Part shown: positions 1 to 8,360 of the stretch, piece after piece
Layout of the letters: every line of letters begins with the position of its first letter
How positions within the stretch are numbered: the stretch's first letter is position 1
From: a virus
Direction: 5' to 3' (one strand)
IMG/VR virus record: IMGVR_UViG_3300042485_001041
Coordinates: 1 to 64,000 of that record
DNA: 64,000 nt
The notes under the pieces: generated by a model
Told to the model about the DNA's origin: nothing
Database searches by the model: none
Seen by the model: the letters and a program-made list of their open reading frames with translations, nothing else
Made by a program: the position numbers and the translations under genes

Positions 1-81
1 CCTAATGATAGAAAAGTAAGTACCACAATTGGTATTGCTGCAATAAACGGAAATCTTCCAATTTACGAGGAGACACTATGA
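1..81 (+). CDS. C-terminal end of a tail/baseplate gene (partial)
   Basis: The window opens inside a frame that ends ...NGNLPIYEETL and stops at TGA 79-81. That stop shares the ATGA overlap with the next gene. Only 26 residues are visible. The slot just upstream of a baseplate J gene is often a gp25/W-like wedge protein, but that is inferred from position only. Confidence 0.6.
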   Translation, partial: PNDRKVSTTIGIAAINGNLPIYEETL

Positions 82-1637
82 GCATCACACCACCATCCAA
101 TATCCCAATCTCTGTAGATTATACGAGTAAAGATTATTACTCTCTTAGAGCCGAGTTAATTGCTCGTGTTCAAGACCGTATTCCAGAGTGGACTGCCTCT
201 GACCCAGCAGATTTTGGCGTAGCATTAATAGAAGCCTTTGCCTACTTAGGAGATATGGTTTCCTATTACATTGATAGAGCCTCTAACGAGTCATTTATTA
301 CTACCGCAACGCAACGTAGAAGTGTTCTTAACATAGCGCAAAGTTACGGTTATATTCCTGCAGGATATCGTCAAGCATATACAACTTTAACGTTTTCTAA
401 TACCTCTGCTACTGACATAACACTTCCAGAAGGAACTGTAGTTTCTGGTGAAGTTGTAATTGGAGACTCAGTTCAAACTGTTTACTTTACAACTGATGCT
501 GAAGTTATCATACAACAAAAAATTGGTGAGAATATTAGCACAGAAGTAGTGGGCGCTAGTGAAGGTCGTTCTGTTTCTTTAGTAGATCCAGGTAACTCTA
601 ATGAGTACGGAGAACTTATAGGAACTTCTGTGGGAGACGCCAGCATGTCGTTCCAACTTGGCGCATCACCAGTTGTCGATGACACAATCGAACTATATGT
701 TCAAGACGGAGACACTTACTCTAAGTGGACACAGGTTCAACACATCCTTGATTCAAGTGCGTTGTCTCAAGTATTTGAAGTTACAAATGATGAAGATGAT
801 ATTGTGTATGTAACTTTTGGAGACGGTGTATCTGGTGCAATCCCAATTCGTTACTCAGAAATTAGAGCCAAGTACACAGTAGGTGGAGGTTCTCTTGGAA
901 ACGTTTCTGTGGGAACTCTAGATACTATTTCATATGTTTCTGGGTTAAGTGAAAATCAACTTACGGCGTTGCAATCATCTATTACGGTTACTAATGAGGG
1001 TAACGCTCTTGGTGGTTCTGATCCAGAATCATTAAATCAAATTCGTATATCTGCTCCACTATCTCTTAGAGCCAATAACCGTGCTGTTACTTTACAGGAC
1101 TACGCTGATCTTGCATTAGGAGTTGGTAACGTTGGAAAAGCAAGTGCTACTGCTGAGATCTGGACGTCTGTAACCGTTTACATTGCACCTAGTCGTACAG
1201 CAACCGATACAGACAATGCGCCAGGATTAGACGACTTAGGAACTCCTACTCTTGAGTACGAACTACTAAAAACTGATGTAGAGGATCAACTAGCAGATAA
1301 AATTATGCTAGGAACAACAGTAACAATTCAACCTCCAACTTACGTAAATGCAATTATTACTATTACCTATACAAAGTTAACTCAGTATACAACAACTGAA
1401 CTTGAGACTTCTATAAAGGGTGCTTTACTAACAAGTTTTGGTTACACAGGTATGAACTTTCAAGACACTATTTATCCTCAAGACATAGAATTTATTCTTC
1501 AACAAGTTAACGGGGTTAAAACAGTTCGCGTCACCGTACTCCACAGAGAAGGTGAGTCTGGACTAGGTAATCTTGTTGGGCAACCAAATGAAATATTTAG
1601 ATTCCTAGAAGAAAACATTAGTATTGGACCTATCTAA
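78..1637 (+). CDS. Baseplate J-like tail protein
   Basis: A 519-residue protein of the baseplate J / gp6 wedge family, a structural part of contractile-tail baseplates. The N-terminal region has the family signature around residues 35-60 (DPADFGVALIEAFAYLGD, then YYIDRASNESF). A beta-rich middle contains FGDGVSGAIP near residue 250. The C-terminal part has RANNRAVTLQDYADLA near residue 330 and a late VNGVKTVRVTVL. The length is normal for the family. The start overlaps the preceding stop by 4 bases, and the stop codon overlaps the next ATG by one base, so the tail genes are translationally coupled. Confidence 0.9.
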   Translation: MSITPPSNIPISVDYTSKDYYSLRAELIARVQDRIPEWTASDPADFGVALIEAFAYLGDMVSYYIDRASNESFITTATQRRSVLNIAQSYGYIPAGYRQAYTTLTFSNTSATDITLPEGTVVSGEVVIGDSVQTVYFTTDAEVIIQQKIGENISTEVVGASEGRSVSLVDPGNSNEYGELIGTSVGDASMSFQLGASPVVDDTIELYVQDGDTYSKWTQVQHILDSSALSQVFEVTNDEDDIVYVTFGDGVSGAIPIRYSEIRAKYTVGGGSLGNVSVGTLDTISYVSGLSENQLTALQSSITVTNEGNALGGSDPESLNQIRISAPLSLRANNRAVTLQDYADLALGVGNVGKASATAEIWTSVTVYIAPSRTATDTDNAPGLDDLGTPTLEYELLKTDVEDQLADKIMLGTTVTIQPPTYVNAIITITYTKLTQYTTTELETSIKGALLTSFGYTGMNFQDTIYPQDIEFILQQVNGVKTVRVTVLHREGESGLGNLVGQPNEIFRFLEENISIGPI

Positions 1638-2089
1638 TGGATTCAGTAAAACGTCTGTATGGTGTTTATAGAGGTGTTGTTAAAAATAACAACGACCCTC
1701 AAAATCAACGTCGTTTAAAACTGCAAGTACAGACTACAGGATCAGAGGTTACTGACTGGGCTTGGTCCGTAGAGCCCTCCAGTATTCATACGGCTGTGCC
1801 TGTAGTAGGGCAAGGGGTTTGGGTATCTTATATTGGTGGAGATCCTGAGTACCCTATTTGGCATGGAAGTTTTGGTAAAAATCAAGGAACAAATAAACAA
1901 ATACAGATAAACCCCTTGTCTAACTCTGAAAACTTAACAGGGTTAACTTCGCACATAGTTGTAGTTCAACAGGCTGATGGGACGTCTGAAGTTGATTTAA
2001 CTGCAACGATTGTTGCGTTGGCTAACAAGATTAAAACCTTGGAGAGTCAAATGCTAACCAAGGCAAGTACCAGCCATACCCACCCATAG
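1637..2089 (+). CDS. Baseplate hub/spike OB-fold protein (gp5/VgrG-like)
   Basis: 150 residues. The N-terminal ~85 residues match the OB-fold of T4 gp5 N-terminal and VgrG-type proteins: YGVYRGVVKNNNDPQNQRR, then VPVVGQGVWVSYIGGDPEYP and a W-H-G-S-F end. These proteins sit at the tip of the tail tube. The C-terminal ~60 residues are Ser/Thr-rich and end in a short helical stretch and SHTHP. No lysozyme domain is present, so this is the OB module alone. It overlaps the baseplate J stop by one base. Confidence 0.8.
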   Translation: MDSVKRLYGVYRGVVKNNNDPQNQRRLKLQVQTTGSEVTDWAWSVEPSSIHTAVPVVGQGVWVSYIGGDPEYPIWHGSFGKNQGTNKQIQINPLSNSENLTGLTSHIVVVQQADGTSEVDLTATIVALANKIKTLESQMLTKASTSHTHP

Positions 2090-2155
2090 TTAAGGCAGTA
2101 AATAGGCGGCAAACCATAGAAAATAGACCGATAGGTTTAGAAGGGAGTAACAAAT

Positions 2156-2602
2156 ATGGCTCAATACCCAAATAACGTAGTGTCATGGGTTCCTGTTGTT
2201 GATTTTACTACAACAGTTTTAGCAGAGCACGTAAATACTCTTCGTGAAGAAGCAATTGCTATGCAATCAACTCTAGGCACTTTAGTATCTACTGGTTCTG
2301 GTTGGATAGGTGTTTTTGACCAAGTAACTACGTCTTGGAACACCCTTAAAGATCGTCTTGCAAATATTGAGTATGGTTTAAAAGACGTATGGGATTCAAT
2401 ACCTGCTGGTGGAAGCACCAATCAAGTTCTAACTAAGTCTTCTAATTCTGATTACGCAACTGTATGGTCAACGGTTAACGCGTTGCCAACTCAATCGGGA
2501 CAAGCGGGAAAGTACTTAACTACGGATGGGTCTTCAGCCTCTTGGACACTTGTAGACCCAAACGCAAACATACTTAGCCCGTTTTTACTCGCTGGCTGTT
2601 AA
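2156..2602 (+). CDS. Small tail-fibre-like protein
   Basis: 148 residues, preceded by an AAGGGAG ribosome site. Two motifs typical of phage fibre tips are present: GGSTNQVLTKSSNSDYATVW near residue 108 and GQAGKYLTTDGSSASW near residue 128. The first half contains helical segments (EHVNTLREEAIAMQSTLGTL). It lies between baseplate proteins and a large tail protein, so a fibre or baseplate attachment role is likely. It is short for a full fibre, so it may be an adaptor. Confidence 0.6.
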   Translation: MAQYPNNVVSWVPVVDFTTTVLAEHVNTLREEAIAMQSTLGTLVSTGSGWIGVFDQVTTSWNTLKDRLANIEYGLKDVWDSIPAGGSTNQVLTKSSNSDYATVWSTVNALPTQSGQAGKYLTTDGSSASWTLVDPNANILSPFLLAGC

Positions 2603-2611
2603 GGTAGCACC

Positions 2612-4561
2612 GTGGCTAAATACGGTAACGTTACTTACGGCGGTACTAAATACGGAGAAACTCCAAAGTTAGTTTACTCTGTAGAACCGATGTCCTTGGT
2701 TGTTTTAGATTTTTCTAAAGTATATCTACAGTGGATATCCCCTACTGGAACTTTTTCAAAAATAAGATTAGTAAGAAACCAGTGGGGTTTTCCTGAGACT
2801 GCTGAAGACGGAGTTATTATTTGGGATGAGTTTGCTACTTCAGGAAATGTTTCACGACAATCTTTTGTTGACGGATTAGACAACCCAACTAGCATTGGTA
2901 TTGTTCCTGGTAAACCAGTCTATTACTCAATGTTTTTATACAATGATCAAAAAGTTTGGGTTACTGCTGGAAAAATACAAGGCATAGTAGCGTTAAATCA
3001 CAATACTCAAAACAAGATTATGGATTTAATTCCAAAAGTTTACACATCCAAAGAACAAAGTCCTCTTCATGTGACTGATGAAACTTCAGCCCTGTATAAC
3101 TTTATGTACGCTTTGTCATTTTCTTACGATGAGTTTTTAACTTTAATTGAACTAACTCAACCTAACCACACAAAAGAAGGCTCTCCTTTTTCTGTACTCT
3201 CTGAAGAGACGGGGCATGTAGGCTTAGATCCAGAACCAAACTTGCCTGTAAAAAACCAGAAACGACTAGTGCGTGAATCACGTTATCTGTACAGCCATAA
3301 AGGATTAAAAAATGGGTTAGAAACTTATGCCGAATCTTTAACTGGATATGCCCCTACAGTTACAGTCTCACCTAACTTATTGTTAAGTGTTCAAGACTCT
3401 ACCTTCTATCAGTCAATAGGTAACTGGCTAACTTCCCAAAATTTAACAGCAACATCTAACGTTGAACAAGTGGCTGAACTTGGAGAAAACGTAATAGATA
3501 TGACCTATTCGTGCAAACTTATTGCTACTGATGCCTCAACCTCTATGTTTTTAGGGTTCTTCCCCTGGTCGCCAATCACCAGAGGTATTCCAGTAAAGTC
3601 AGAGACTGAGTACATTGTATCGTGCAAAGTTAAATCGCCTCCAAGTGACGGCAACGTAAGTTTAGTAATTGGTTGGTTTGATGGAACTGGAGCACCTATA
3701 AGTGAAACTGCAGCGTCTACTACTTCTGCAAACAACACTTGGAAAACAGTAAGTAAGACGGCAACTGCTCCATCAACTGCTGTGTATGCTGGTATTAAGA
3801 TTCTATATAGTGACGCAGGTACCTACTATGTTGACCAAGTATGTATGCAAGAAGGTAATACTATTAATTACGACGAAGCCCGCGCAATTACTGTAGAACT
3901 ATCCCCTAACAAAATAAACTATATTAAAAACCCTTCATTTGAAGTAGACGCGTCTAACTGGGCAACAACAGGCGCAACATTTACACAAGATTCAAACGTA
4001 CCAACTTTTGGGTATACAGGTGATTATAGTGGTAAGTTTGTTGCTGCTGGTCTTTGGGATTTGAGTACTTCGTACAACATACCTGTTACCCCTGGTCAGT
4101 ACTACACAGGATCATTCTATGTTTCCTCTGATGACGCCTCAACTATCAACTGCTCTATAGAGTTCTACAATATAGATGATGAACTAATTAACACAATTGA
4201 AGCGGTAGATCAACCTATTTCAGATACGTTTTCTCAAATAACGGTTACTGGTATTTCAGACTCGTTATTAGAGGCTACCTACGCAATTTTTAGAGTTTCA
4301 GGTACCGCTGGAACTTTCTACATAGACCTAATTCAATTTGAAAAATCATTTGTTGCTACCGAATATTTTGACGGTTCTATGCCTTCTAACTATGGAAACG
4401 TATGGCAAGGCACAGCCAATTCATCCTATACTTTGGCTTACTACAACAAGCCATTAAAACTTCCTAGGCTTGCAGAAACCATGAAAGATTGGATTCCTCA
4501 AAACGCATTCTGGCGAATCAAGACTTTGGCTGGTTTGGAGTACACCAACCCTACGATGTAG
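2612..4561 (+). CDS. Large tail protein, tail protein I-like with carbohydrate-binding-like modules
   Basis: 649 residues from a GTG start with AAGGT upstream. Residues ~20-130 look like a fibronectin/Ig-type domain (VYLQWISPTGTFSKIRLVRN). Residues ~135-245 resemble P2 gpI-type tail proteins (IPKVYTSKEQSPLHVTDETS, then KGLKNGLETYAESLTGYAP). Two beta-sandwich segments follow at ~265-420 and ~430-600 (NPSFEVDASNWATTGATF is typical of CBM4/9-like modules). The C-terminus is W-rich. The likely role is baseplate-to-fibre connection and receptor (glycan) binding. Confidence 0.65.
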   Translation: MAKYGNVTYGGTKYGETPKLVYSVEPMSLVVLDFSKVYLQWISPTGTFSKIRLVRNQWGFPETAEDGVIIWDEFATSGNVSRQSFVDGLDNPTSIGIVPGKPVYYSMFLYNDQKVWVTAGKIQGIVALNHNTQNKIMDLIPKVYTSKEQSPLHVTDETSALYNFMYALSFSYDEFLTLIELTQPNHTKEGSPFSVLSEETGHVGLDPEPNLPVKNQKRLVRESRYLYSHKGLKNGLETYAESLTGYAPTVTVSPNLLLSVQDSTFYQSIGNWLTSQNLTATSNVEQVAELGENVIDMTYSCKLIATDASTSMFLGFFPWSPITRGIPVKSETEYIVSCKVKSPPSDGNVSLVIGWFDGTGAPISETAASTTSANNTWKTVSKTATAPSTAVYAGIKILYSDAGTYYVDQVCMQEGNTINYDEARAITVELSPNKINYIKNPSFEVDASNWATTGATFTQDSNVPTFGYTGDYSGKFVAAGLWDLSTSYNIPVTPGQYYTGSFYVSSDDASTINCSIEFYNIDDELINTIEAVDQPISDTFSQITVTGISDSLLEATYAIFRVSGTAGTFYIDLIQFEKSFVATEYFDGSMPSNYGNVWQGTANSSYTLAYYNKPLKLPRLAETMKDWIPQNAFWRIKTLAGLEYTNPTM

Positions 4562-4571
4562 TATTCGGGTC

Positions 4572-4838
4572 ATGACTGACCTACTGATAACCATCCTGAT
4601 CTCAGGAATTGCTATAACCTACACCGTTGAGTTCCTAGAACTAGTTACTCTTAGATACTTACAAGTGTCTTTACTGAATAAATACTTTACATTGCCCTTA
4701 AGTTTTGGCGCTTTACTTTCTCAGTATTCGCTAAATAAACAATTCATAATCGCAGTACCTGCTACTACATTTGTAGCAATAGCAATAAGCAAGTGGTTGA
4801 ATAAGCCAACTGTTGTAAATCGACTACCAAGACTATAG
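4572..4838 (+). CDS. Small multi-pass membrane protein
   Basis: 88 residues with three hydrophobic stretches (about residues 4-25, 38-52 and 57-74) and a basic C-terminus. It sits between the tail module and the replication module. No Shine-Dalgarno is evident. A TAGTAT box ends 7 bases before the ATG, which fits a leaderless transcript start. The function is unknown. A holin is possible, but nothing lysis-related is adjacent. Confidence 0.6.
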   Translation: MTDLLITILISGIAITYTVEFLELVTLRYLQVSLLNKYFTLPLSFGALLSQYSLNKQFIIAVPATTFVAIAISKWLNKPTVVNRLPRL

Positions 4839-4847
4839 GGGCACAAT

Positions 4848-5420
4848 ATGAAACGGATATTAGTTGTTAGTTTTGAAGATCTAGATGTATCCGAAGGCTT
4901 AGCAGAGTTAATACACGATAACCCAGGGGCTCCTGTGATCATCCCTGTCACTGATGAGTTGAACTTTGTTAAGAGCGCAGTAGATACTGCTATAAAGCAT
5001 GACTGCACAATCCAACTGTTCTTCTCAGAAGCCAATGAGTTTACAGATGCGCTCCTGCTTTCGGCCGAAGATTTAACTGTCTGCGATAACCCAATCAAGA
5101 CAATGCTCCGTGAGGTAACGCCAGAAGACATATTGGCTATCTCGTGGGACGATAGCCTTGAGGCTCATCAGGCTCTACACTCCGTAGAAGATTACGGCCT
5201 TGAAACTTGGGATATCTCCGATGGTCTAACGAAGATTGAGTTAGAGCACGAGACCAGCGATGACCTGTACGCCGAGATGCAGGAGTCGCTAACCAACTTC
5301 ATCGAGATCTTTGCCGCCTACATTACGGCTGGAGTGGTCGAGACCCTAGCCAAAACCATTGATCAGGTAATTGCCGACACCCTACTGGGCGACACCCCTT
5401 ACGAATTCGACGAAGACTAG
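4848..5420 (+). CDS. Acidic hypothetical protein
   Basis: 190 residues, strongly acidic, preceded by GGGGCAC. It starts MKRILVVSFEDLDV and has an alternating beta/alpha pattern. The C-terminal third is helical and hydrophobic (NFIEIFAAYITAGVVETLAK). I do not recognise the family. It is the first gene of the run leading into replication functions. Confidence 0.6.
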   Translation: MKRILVVSFEDLDVSEGLAELIHDNPGAPVIIPVTDELNFVKSAVDTAIKHDCTIQLFFSEANEFTDALLLSAEDLTVCDNPIKTMLREVTPEDILAISWDDSLEAHQALHSVEDYGLETWDISDGLTKIELEHETSDDLYAEMQESLTNFIEIFAAYITAGVVETLAKTIDQVIADTLLGDTPYEFDED

Positions 5421-5425
5421 CGAGC

Positions 5426-6391
5426 GTGAGAATACCTCTAGAGGCTTATTCAGCCGAGTTAACCGATTACCAGTTCCGTCTCCTCGCCACCATATGCCAT
5501 TTAGCGGGCTCCAGTGGGGGTTTTAAGGCCTCAGCAGCCGAGTTGGGTAGACAGACTGGCAACGTCCATGAGCGAACTGTCAGAAGAGGCCTTAAAGCCT
5601 TGGAAGAGGGTGGCTTCATAACTCGTACTGCCACAAAGAGAGCCAACGGCTATCGTGGCCCAGACAGGTTGGACATCAGAGTCCAAGCGGACACTAGCGC
5701 CCAGGACACAAATGTCCGCACCTCACATGACTATAAGTCAGGTGGCTTAATAGTAGATAAGCCATTAGTACCTAATAGCCAAGATAGTTATAAATTAAAA
5801 GATATTGAATCCAAAGGGATTCTAAGGAAAGAAGTGCGAGTACCTATGAGAAAATGGGAAGATGATGGAGACAATCTTACAGGTTTCGGCCTTGTTGAGG
5901 ACAGGGATGCGCCGCAACCCAAGATACGCAAGTCAGATCCAAAGACCAGAGGCAAACGCCCAGAGCACGAGTGGACACCAATGGATGTCGCTGCAGAGTT
6001 TTCTTTTAGGGTTGGGCGCAAGTACCCCCTCTTACCTGGGACAGTCAGCGTCAAGCAACTCTCAGGAGCCCTTGCCAAGTTCAGAAAGCAGTACGACACC
6101 ACTGCACTGATTGAACTTGAGTTACTCCGCCTGTTCATGGCAGATGAGCGTAACTTCCAAAACTTAGGCGATGAAGCCCCGCACCTTTACAAGTTGTACT
6201 TGGCATCCTTTGGCAAGAAGATGAACCAAGCACGAGAGAACCTTGGCCTTGGGAAAGTTAACGCCCCAACAGAAACTGTGGTTAAGATGGGCACACTTGT
6301 ATCCAGCGATGGTCGTGTTTTCCAGAACTCACTTTCTGGTAGGGTGCAACTAGAACGTTACGAAACTAAACTTAAGGAGACAAATAAGTGA
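5426..6391 (+). CDS. Winged-helix DNA-binding protein (replication initiator-like)
   Basis: 321 residues from GTG. Residues ~10-75 form a winged helix: TDYQFRLLATICHLAG, then a recognition-helix region HERTVRRGLKALEEGGFITR. This layout is typical of phage replication initiators or regulators that precede helicase-loader genes. The middle is charged and probably disordered (RKSDPKTRGKRPEHEW). The C-terminal ~130 residues form a helical domain. It lies upstream of a DnaC-like loader and DnaB-like helicase, which favours an initiator role. Confidence 0.6.
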   Translation: MRIPLEAYSAELTDYQFRLLATICHLAGSSGGFKASAAELGRQTGNVHERTVRRGLKALEEGGFITRTATKRANGYRGPDRLDIRVQADTSAQDTNVRTSHDYKSGGLIVDKPLVPNSQDSYKLKDIESKGILRKEVRVPMRKWEDDGDNLTGFGLVEDRDAPQPKIRKSDPKTRGKRPEHEWTPMDVAAEFSFRVGRKYPLLPGTVSVKQLSGALAKFRKQYDTTALIELELLRLFMADERNFQNLGDEAPHLYKLYLASFGKKMNQARENLGLGKVNAPTETVVKMGTLVSSDGRVFQNSLSGRVQLERYETKLKETNK

Positions 6392-6486
6392 TTGCACCAA
6401 TGGCAACGGGGGCTACAAAAGTATTAACAAAAGAAGATGTAGTTCAGATTGTTCGAGAAGAACTTGCTTCTCTAAAGGAAGAGTAA
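6388..6486 (+). CDS. 32-residue microprotein
   Basis: A short frame starting at GTG 6388, which overlaps the previous stop (GTGA), 9 bases after a strong AAGGAG. It encodes a Thr/Lys-rich start and an acidic helix (EDVVQIVREELASLKEE). It ends at TAA 6484-6486, whose last base begins the next ATG. The coupling and ribosome site support expression. The function is unknown. Confidence 0.55.
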   Translation: MIAPMATGATKVLTKEDVVQIVREELASLKEE

Positions 6487-6623
6487 TGTTTTTAGATAGC
6501 GGAACTATCTTTGCAATATTTATTGCGTTGGCAGGTTCTTGTACGGTTATGGTTTTAGGTATTAAAGAAAATATTGAGTTAAGAAAGTACATCAGATATC
6601 TAGAAGGAGTAGACAATGGCTAA
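6486..6623 (+). CDS. 45-residue single-pass membrane microprotein
   Basis: It starts at an ATG sharing one base with the preceding TAA. One hydrophobic segment (FAIFIALAGSCTVMVLGI, residues 9-26) is followed by a charged tail. It overlaps the next gene by 8 bases, a junction type common in this window. The function is unknown. Confidence 0.5.
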   Translation: MFLDSGTIFAIFIALAGSCTVMVLGIKENIELRKYIRYLEGVDNG

Positions 6624-6888
6624 AAAAGTTACAGTTACATTCTCAGCACGCATTTGGGCTAACACTGAACAGGGTGGCGCTTGGATTGCGGAATACTCAG
6701 TTGACGAAGAAGGCATCGTTACTGGTGAGTACAGCGCTTGGAAGAACGCATCAGCAGCAAAGCGTTGGATGAAGGCAAAGGTTCAAGCACTAACACCTCG
6801 CAAGAGTATAAAGTTACTGGCTGGTACAGAGTTAGATGCCAAGGGTAAGCCAACTTCATTTACAGGAACTTTAATTTATAAGAAGTAA
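6616..6888 (+). CDS. Small basic hypothetical protein
   Basis: 90 residues with AGAAGGAG upstream. The composition is Lys-rich with aromatic residues (FSARIWANTEQGGAWIAEYS, then KRWMKAKVQAL), compatible with a small beta-plus-helix fold. I do not recognise the family. It is placed just before the helicase loader. Confidence 0.6.
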   Translation: MAKKVTVTFSARIWANTEQGGAWIAEYSVDEEGIVTGEYSAWKNASAAKRWMKAKVQALTPRKSIKLLAGTELDAKGKPTSFTGTLIYKK

Positions 6889-6909
6889 GTTAGTTACGAG
6901 GGGTGCAAT

Positions 6910-7632
6910 ATGTACGACATTAATACGCTGTCATCTTTGAAGCGTCATTGGTTGTTAAGAACTTCCAATATCCCACGTCGCTTCTTAGGGCTTGAACCAC
7001 AGGACATCATCGATCGTTCTGGGTCTTTTCCTACAGAAGTTTCGACGTGGATAGATGACTCTGTAAACGGACACGTCATTAAGCAGATAGGAAACATCGG
7101 TGTAAACGGTGTGGGGCTTTTGTTTGACGGCGGCCCAGGCATAGGTAAGACAACTCACGCTGTAGTTGCGGCAATGGAGTTTGTGCGTAACTTGCCAGAC
7201 GATGATCTGTTGGCAGCAAAAATTCTGGGAATGAAAGATAGTGATTATGGGCTTACTTGCCGCCCTATTTACTACATGACCTACCCAGAATTTCTGTCTA
7301 AAAAGAAGTCAACCTTCGATGCGGATCACGATGATAAGCGCAATATGGTTTATGAACTCGATGGCTTTCATGGACGCTCGAAGTTTGACTGGTTAAATGT
7401 TCGCATATTAGTTATAGATGATCTCGGTAAAGAGTACGGATCTAAATATGACGACACTTCATTTGATGAGGTCTTACGGTTGCGTTATGACAAGGCTCTG
7501 CCCACAATCGTAACTACTAATGTTAGATTAGAAAACTGGGAAGCGGAGTACAAAGAAGCGATGGCAAGTTTCGCCCACGAAGCATTCGTTAGAGTCCCTA
7601 TTATTGGTTCTGACCTGAGAGCAGCCCAATGA
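6910..7632 (+). CDS. DnaC-like AAA+ ATPase (helicase loader)
   Basis: 240 residues. Walker A is GGPGIGKTT at about 74-82, Walker B is ILVIDDLG near 165, and a sensor-1 asparagine is in PTIVTTN near 198. The order and spacing match DnaC/IstB-type ATPases that load the replicative helicase on ssDNA. The next three genes (SWIM protein, unknown, DnaB-like helicase) support that role. An ACGAGGGG ribosome site precedes the ATG. Confidence 0.8.
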   Translation: MYDINTLSSLKRHWLLRTSNIPRRFLGLEPQDIIDRSGSFPTEVSTWIDDSVNGHVIKQIGNIGVNGVGLLFDGGPGIGKTTHAVVAAMEFVRNLPDDDLLAAKILGMKDSDYGLTCRPIYYMTYPEFLSKKKSTFDADHDDKRNMVYELDGFHGRSKFDWLNVRILVIDDLGKEYGSKYDDTSFDEVLRLRYDKALPTIVTTNVRLENWEAEYKEAMASFAHEAFVRVPIIGSDLRAAQ

Positions 7633-7643
7633 AAGGGATGAAA

Positions 7644-7937
7644 ATGGAATCTACTTGGCGTACAATCCAAGTTTTCATATCTTCGCAGGCTGCAGGCATC
7701 TTTGAAGTAGAAGTCAATACTGACACAAAGAACATCCGTTGCAGTTGCCCTGTTTACATTAAGTCAACTACCTGTAAGCACACTAACTTTATAAAGCAAA
7801 AGATGCGCTTTAACAACGGACACTATTCTGTACAGATCCCTACGGATATATCAGAGAACCTTGTGATAGAGGCTAGTGAGACGCCAGAGGCTTTTAGGGA
7901 CTTTGTTTTAAAGTACGCTAAGATCGAAGTACTATGA
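7644..7937 (+). CDS. SWIM-type zinc finger protein
   Basis: 97 residues from ATG 7644, chosen because AAAGGG lies 6 bases upstream. ATGs at 7629 (ATGA overlap) and 7638 are in-frame alternatives. C-S-C at 33-35, then C-K-H at 44-46 (CSCPVYIKSTTCKH), is a SWIM-type zinc motif, normally used for DNA or protein binding. It sits between loader and helicase, so an accessory replication role is plausible. Confidence 0.65.
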   Translation: MESTWRTIQVFISSQAAGIFEVEVNTDTKNIRCSCPVYIKSTTCKHTNFIKQKMRFNNGHYSVQIPTDISENLVIEASETPEAFRDFVLKYAKIEVL

Positions 7938-8350
7938 AAAACGGAGACATATCTAACGTCTCCTCTCCCCAGGTAATCTGTGTAACCGATGTTGTTATAA
8001 ATTTAAAAGAGGAAGAAGAACGAAAGTTTCTTAGCAAGAAGTCAACTTTTAAAATTGGTGACGTTGAAATGCTGGCAGCAAATAGGTTGTGGACTCTGTC
8101 AAACAACTACGGTATTTCGTTAGAGTTAGCAGGGTTTGAAGCAGAGGGCTGGACAGAGGAACTTCTGGACAAGTCTTTTGAGAAATTAGAAAGACGTGTA
8201 GTAAACCCGTTTAATTACTGGCAACTATACGAGAGCGTAGATGAGTTAGTAGGAACACTTCCTTATCGTGCTAACCTAAAGGGCGTAATTGACGTTCCTG
8301 GTAGGGTGGCCAGATACGGATCAGCAGGAGTCGAATTAAATAACTTGTAA
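7934..8350 (+). CDS. Hypothetical protein in the replication cluster
   Basis: 138 residues overlapping the SWIM gene by 4 bases (ATGA). It has a charged helix (KEEEERKFLSKKS), a central MLAANRLWTLSNNYGISLEL and a C-terminal VPGRVARYGSAGVELNN. No recognised motif is seen. It is tightly packed between the SWIM protein and the DnaB-like helicase. Confidence 0.6.
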   Translation: MKNGDISNVSSPQVICVTDVVINLKEEEERKFLSKKSTFKIGDVEMLAANRLWTLSNNYGISLELAGFEAEGWTEELLDKSFEKLERRVVNPFNYWQLYESVDELVGTLPYRANLKGVIDVPGRVARYGSAGVELNNL

Positions 8351-8360
8351 GAGGGGCATC

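Noticed and set aside
4721-5131. Reverse frame of 136 codons opposite the acidic gene
   Set aside because: Antisense shadow of a well-packed forward gene, with no motif or start signal.
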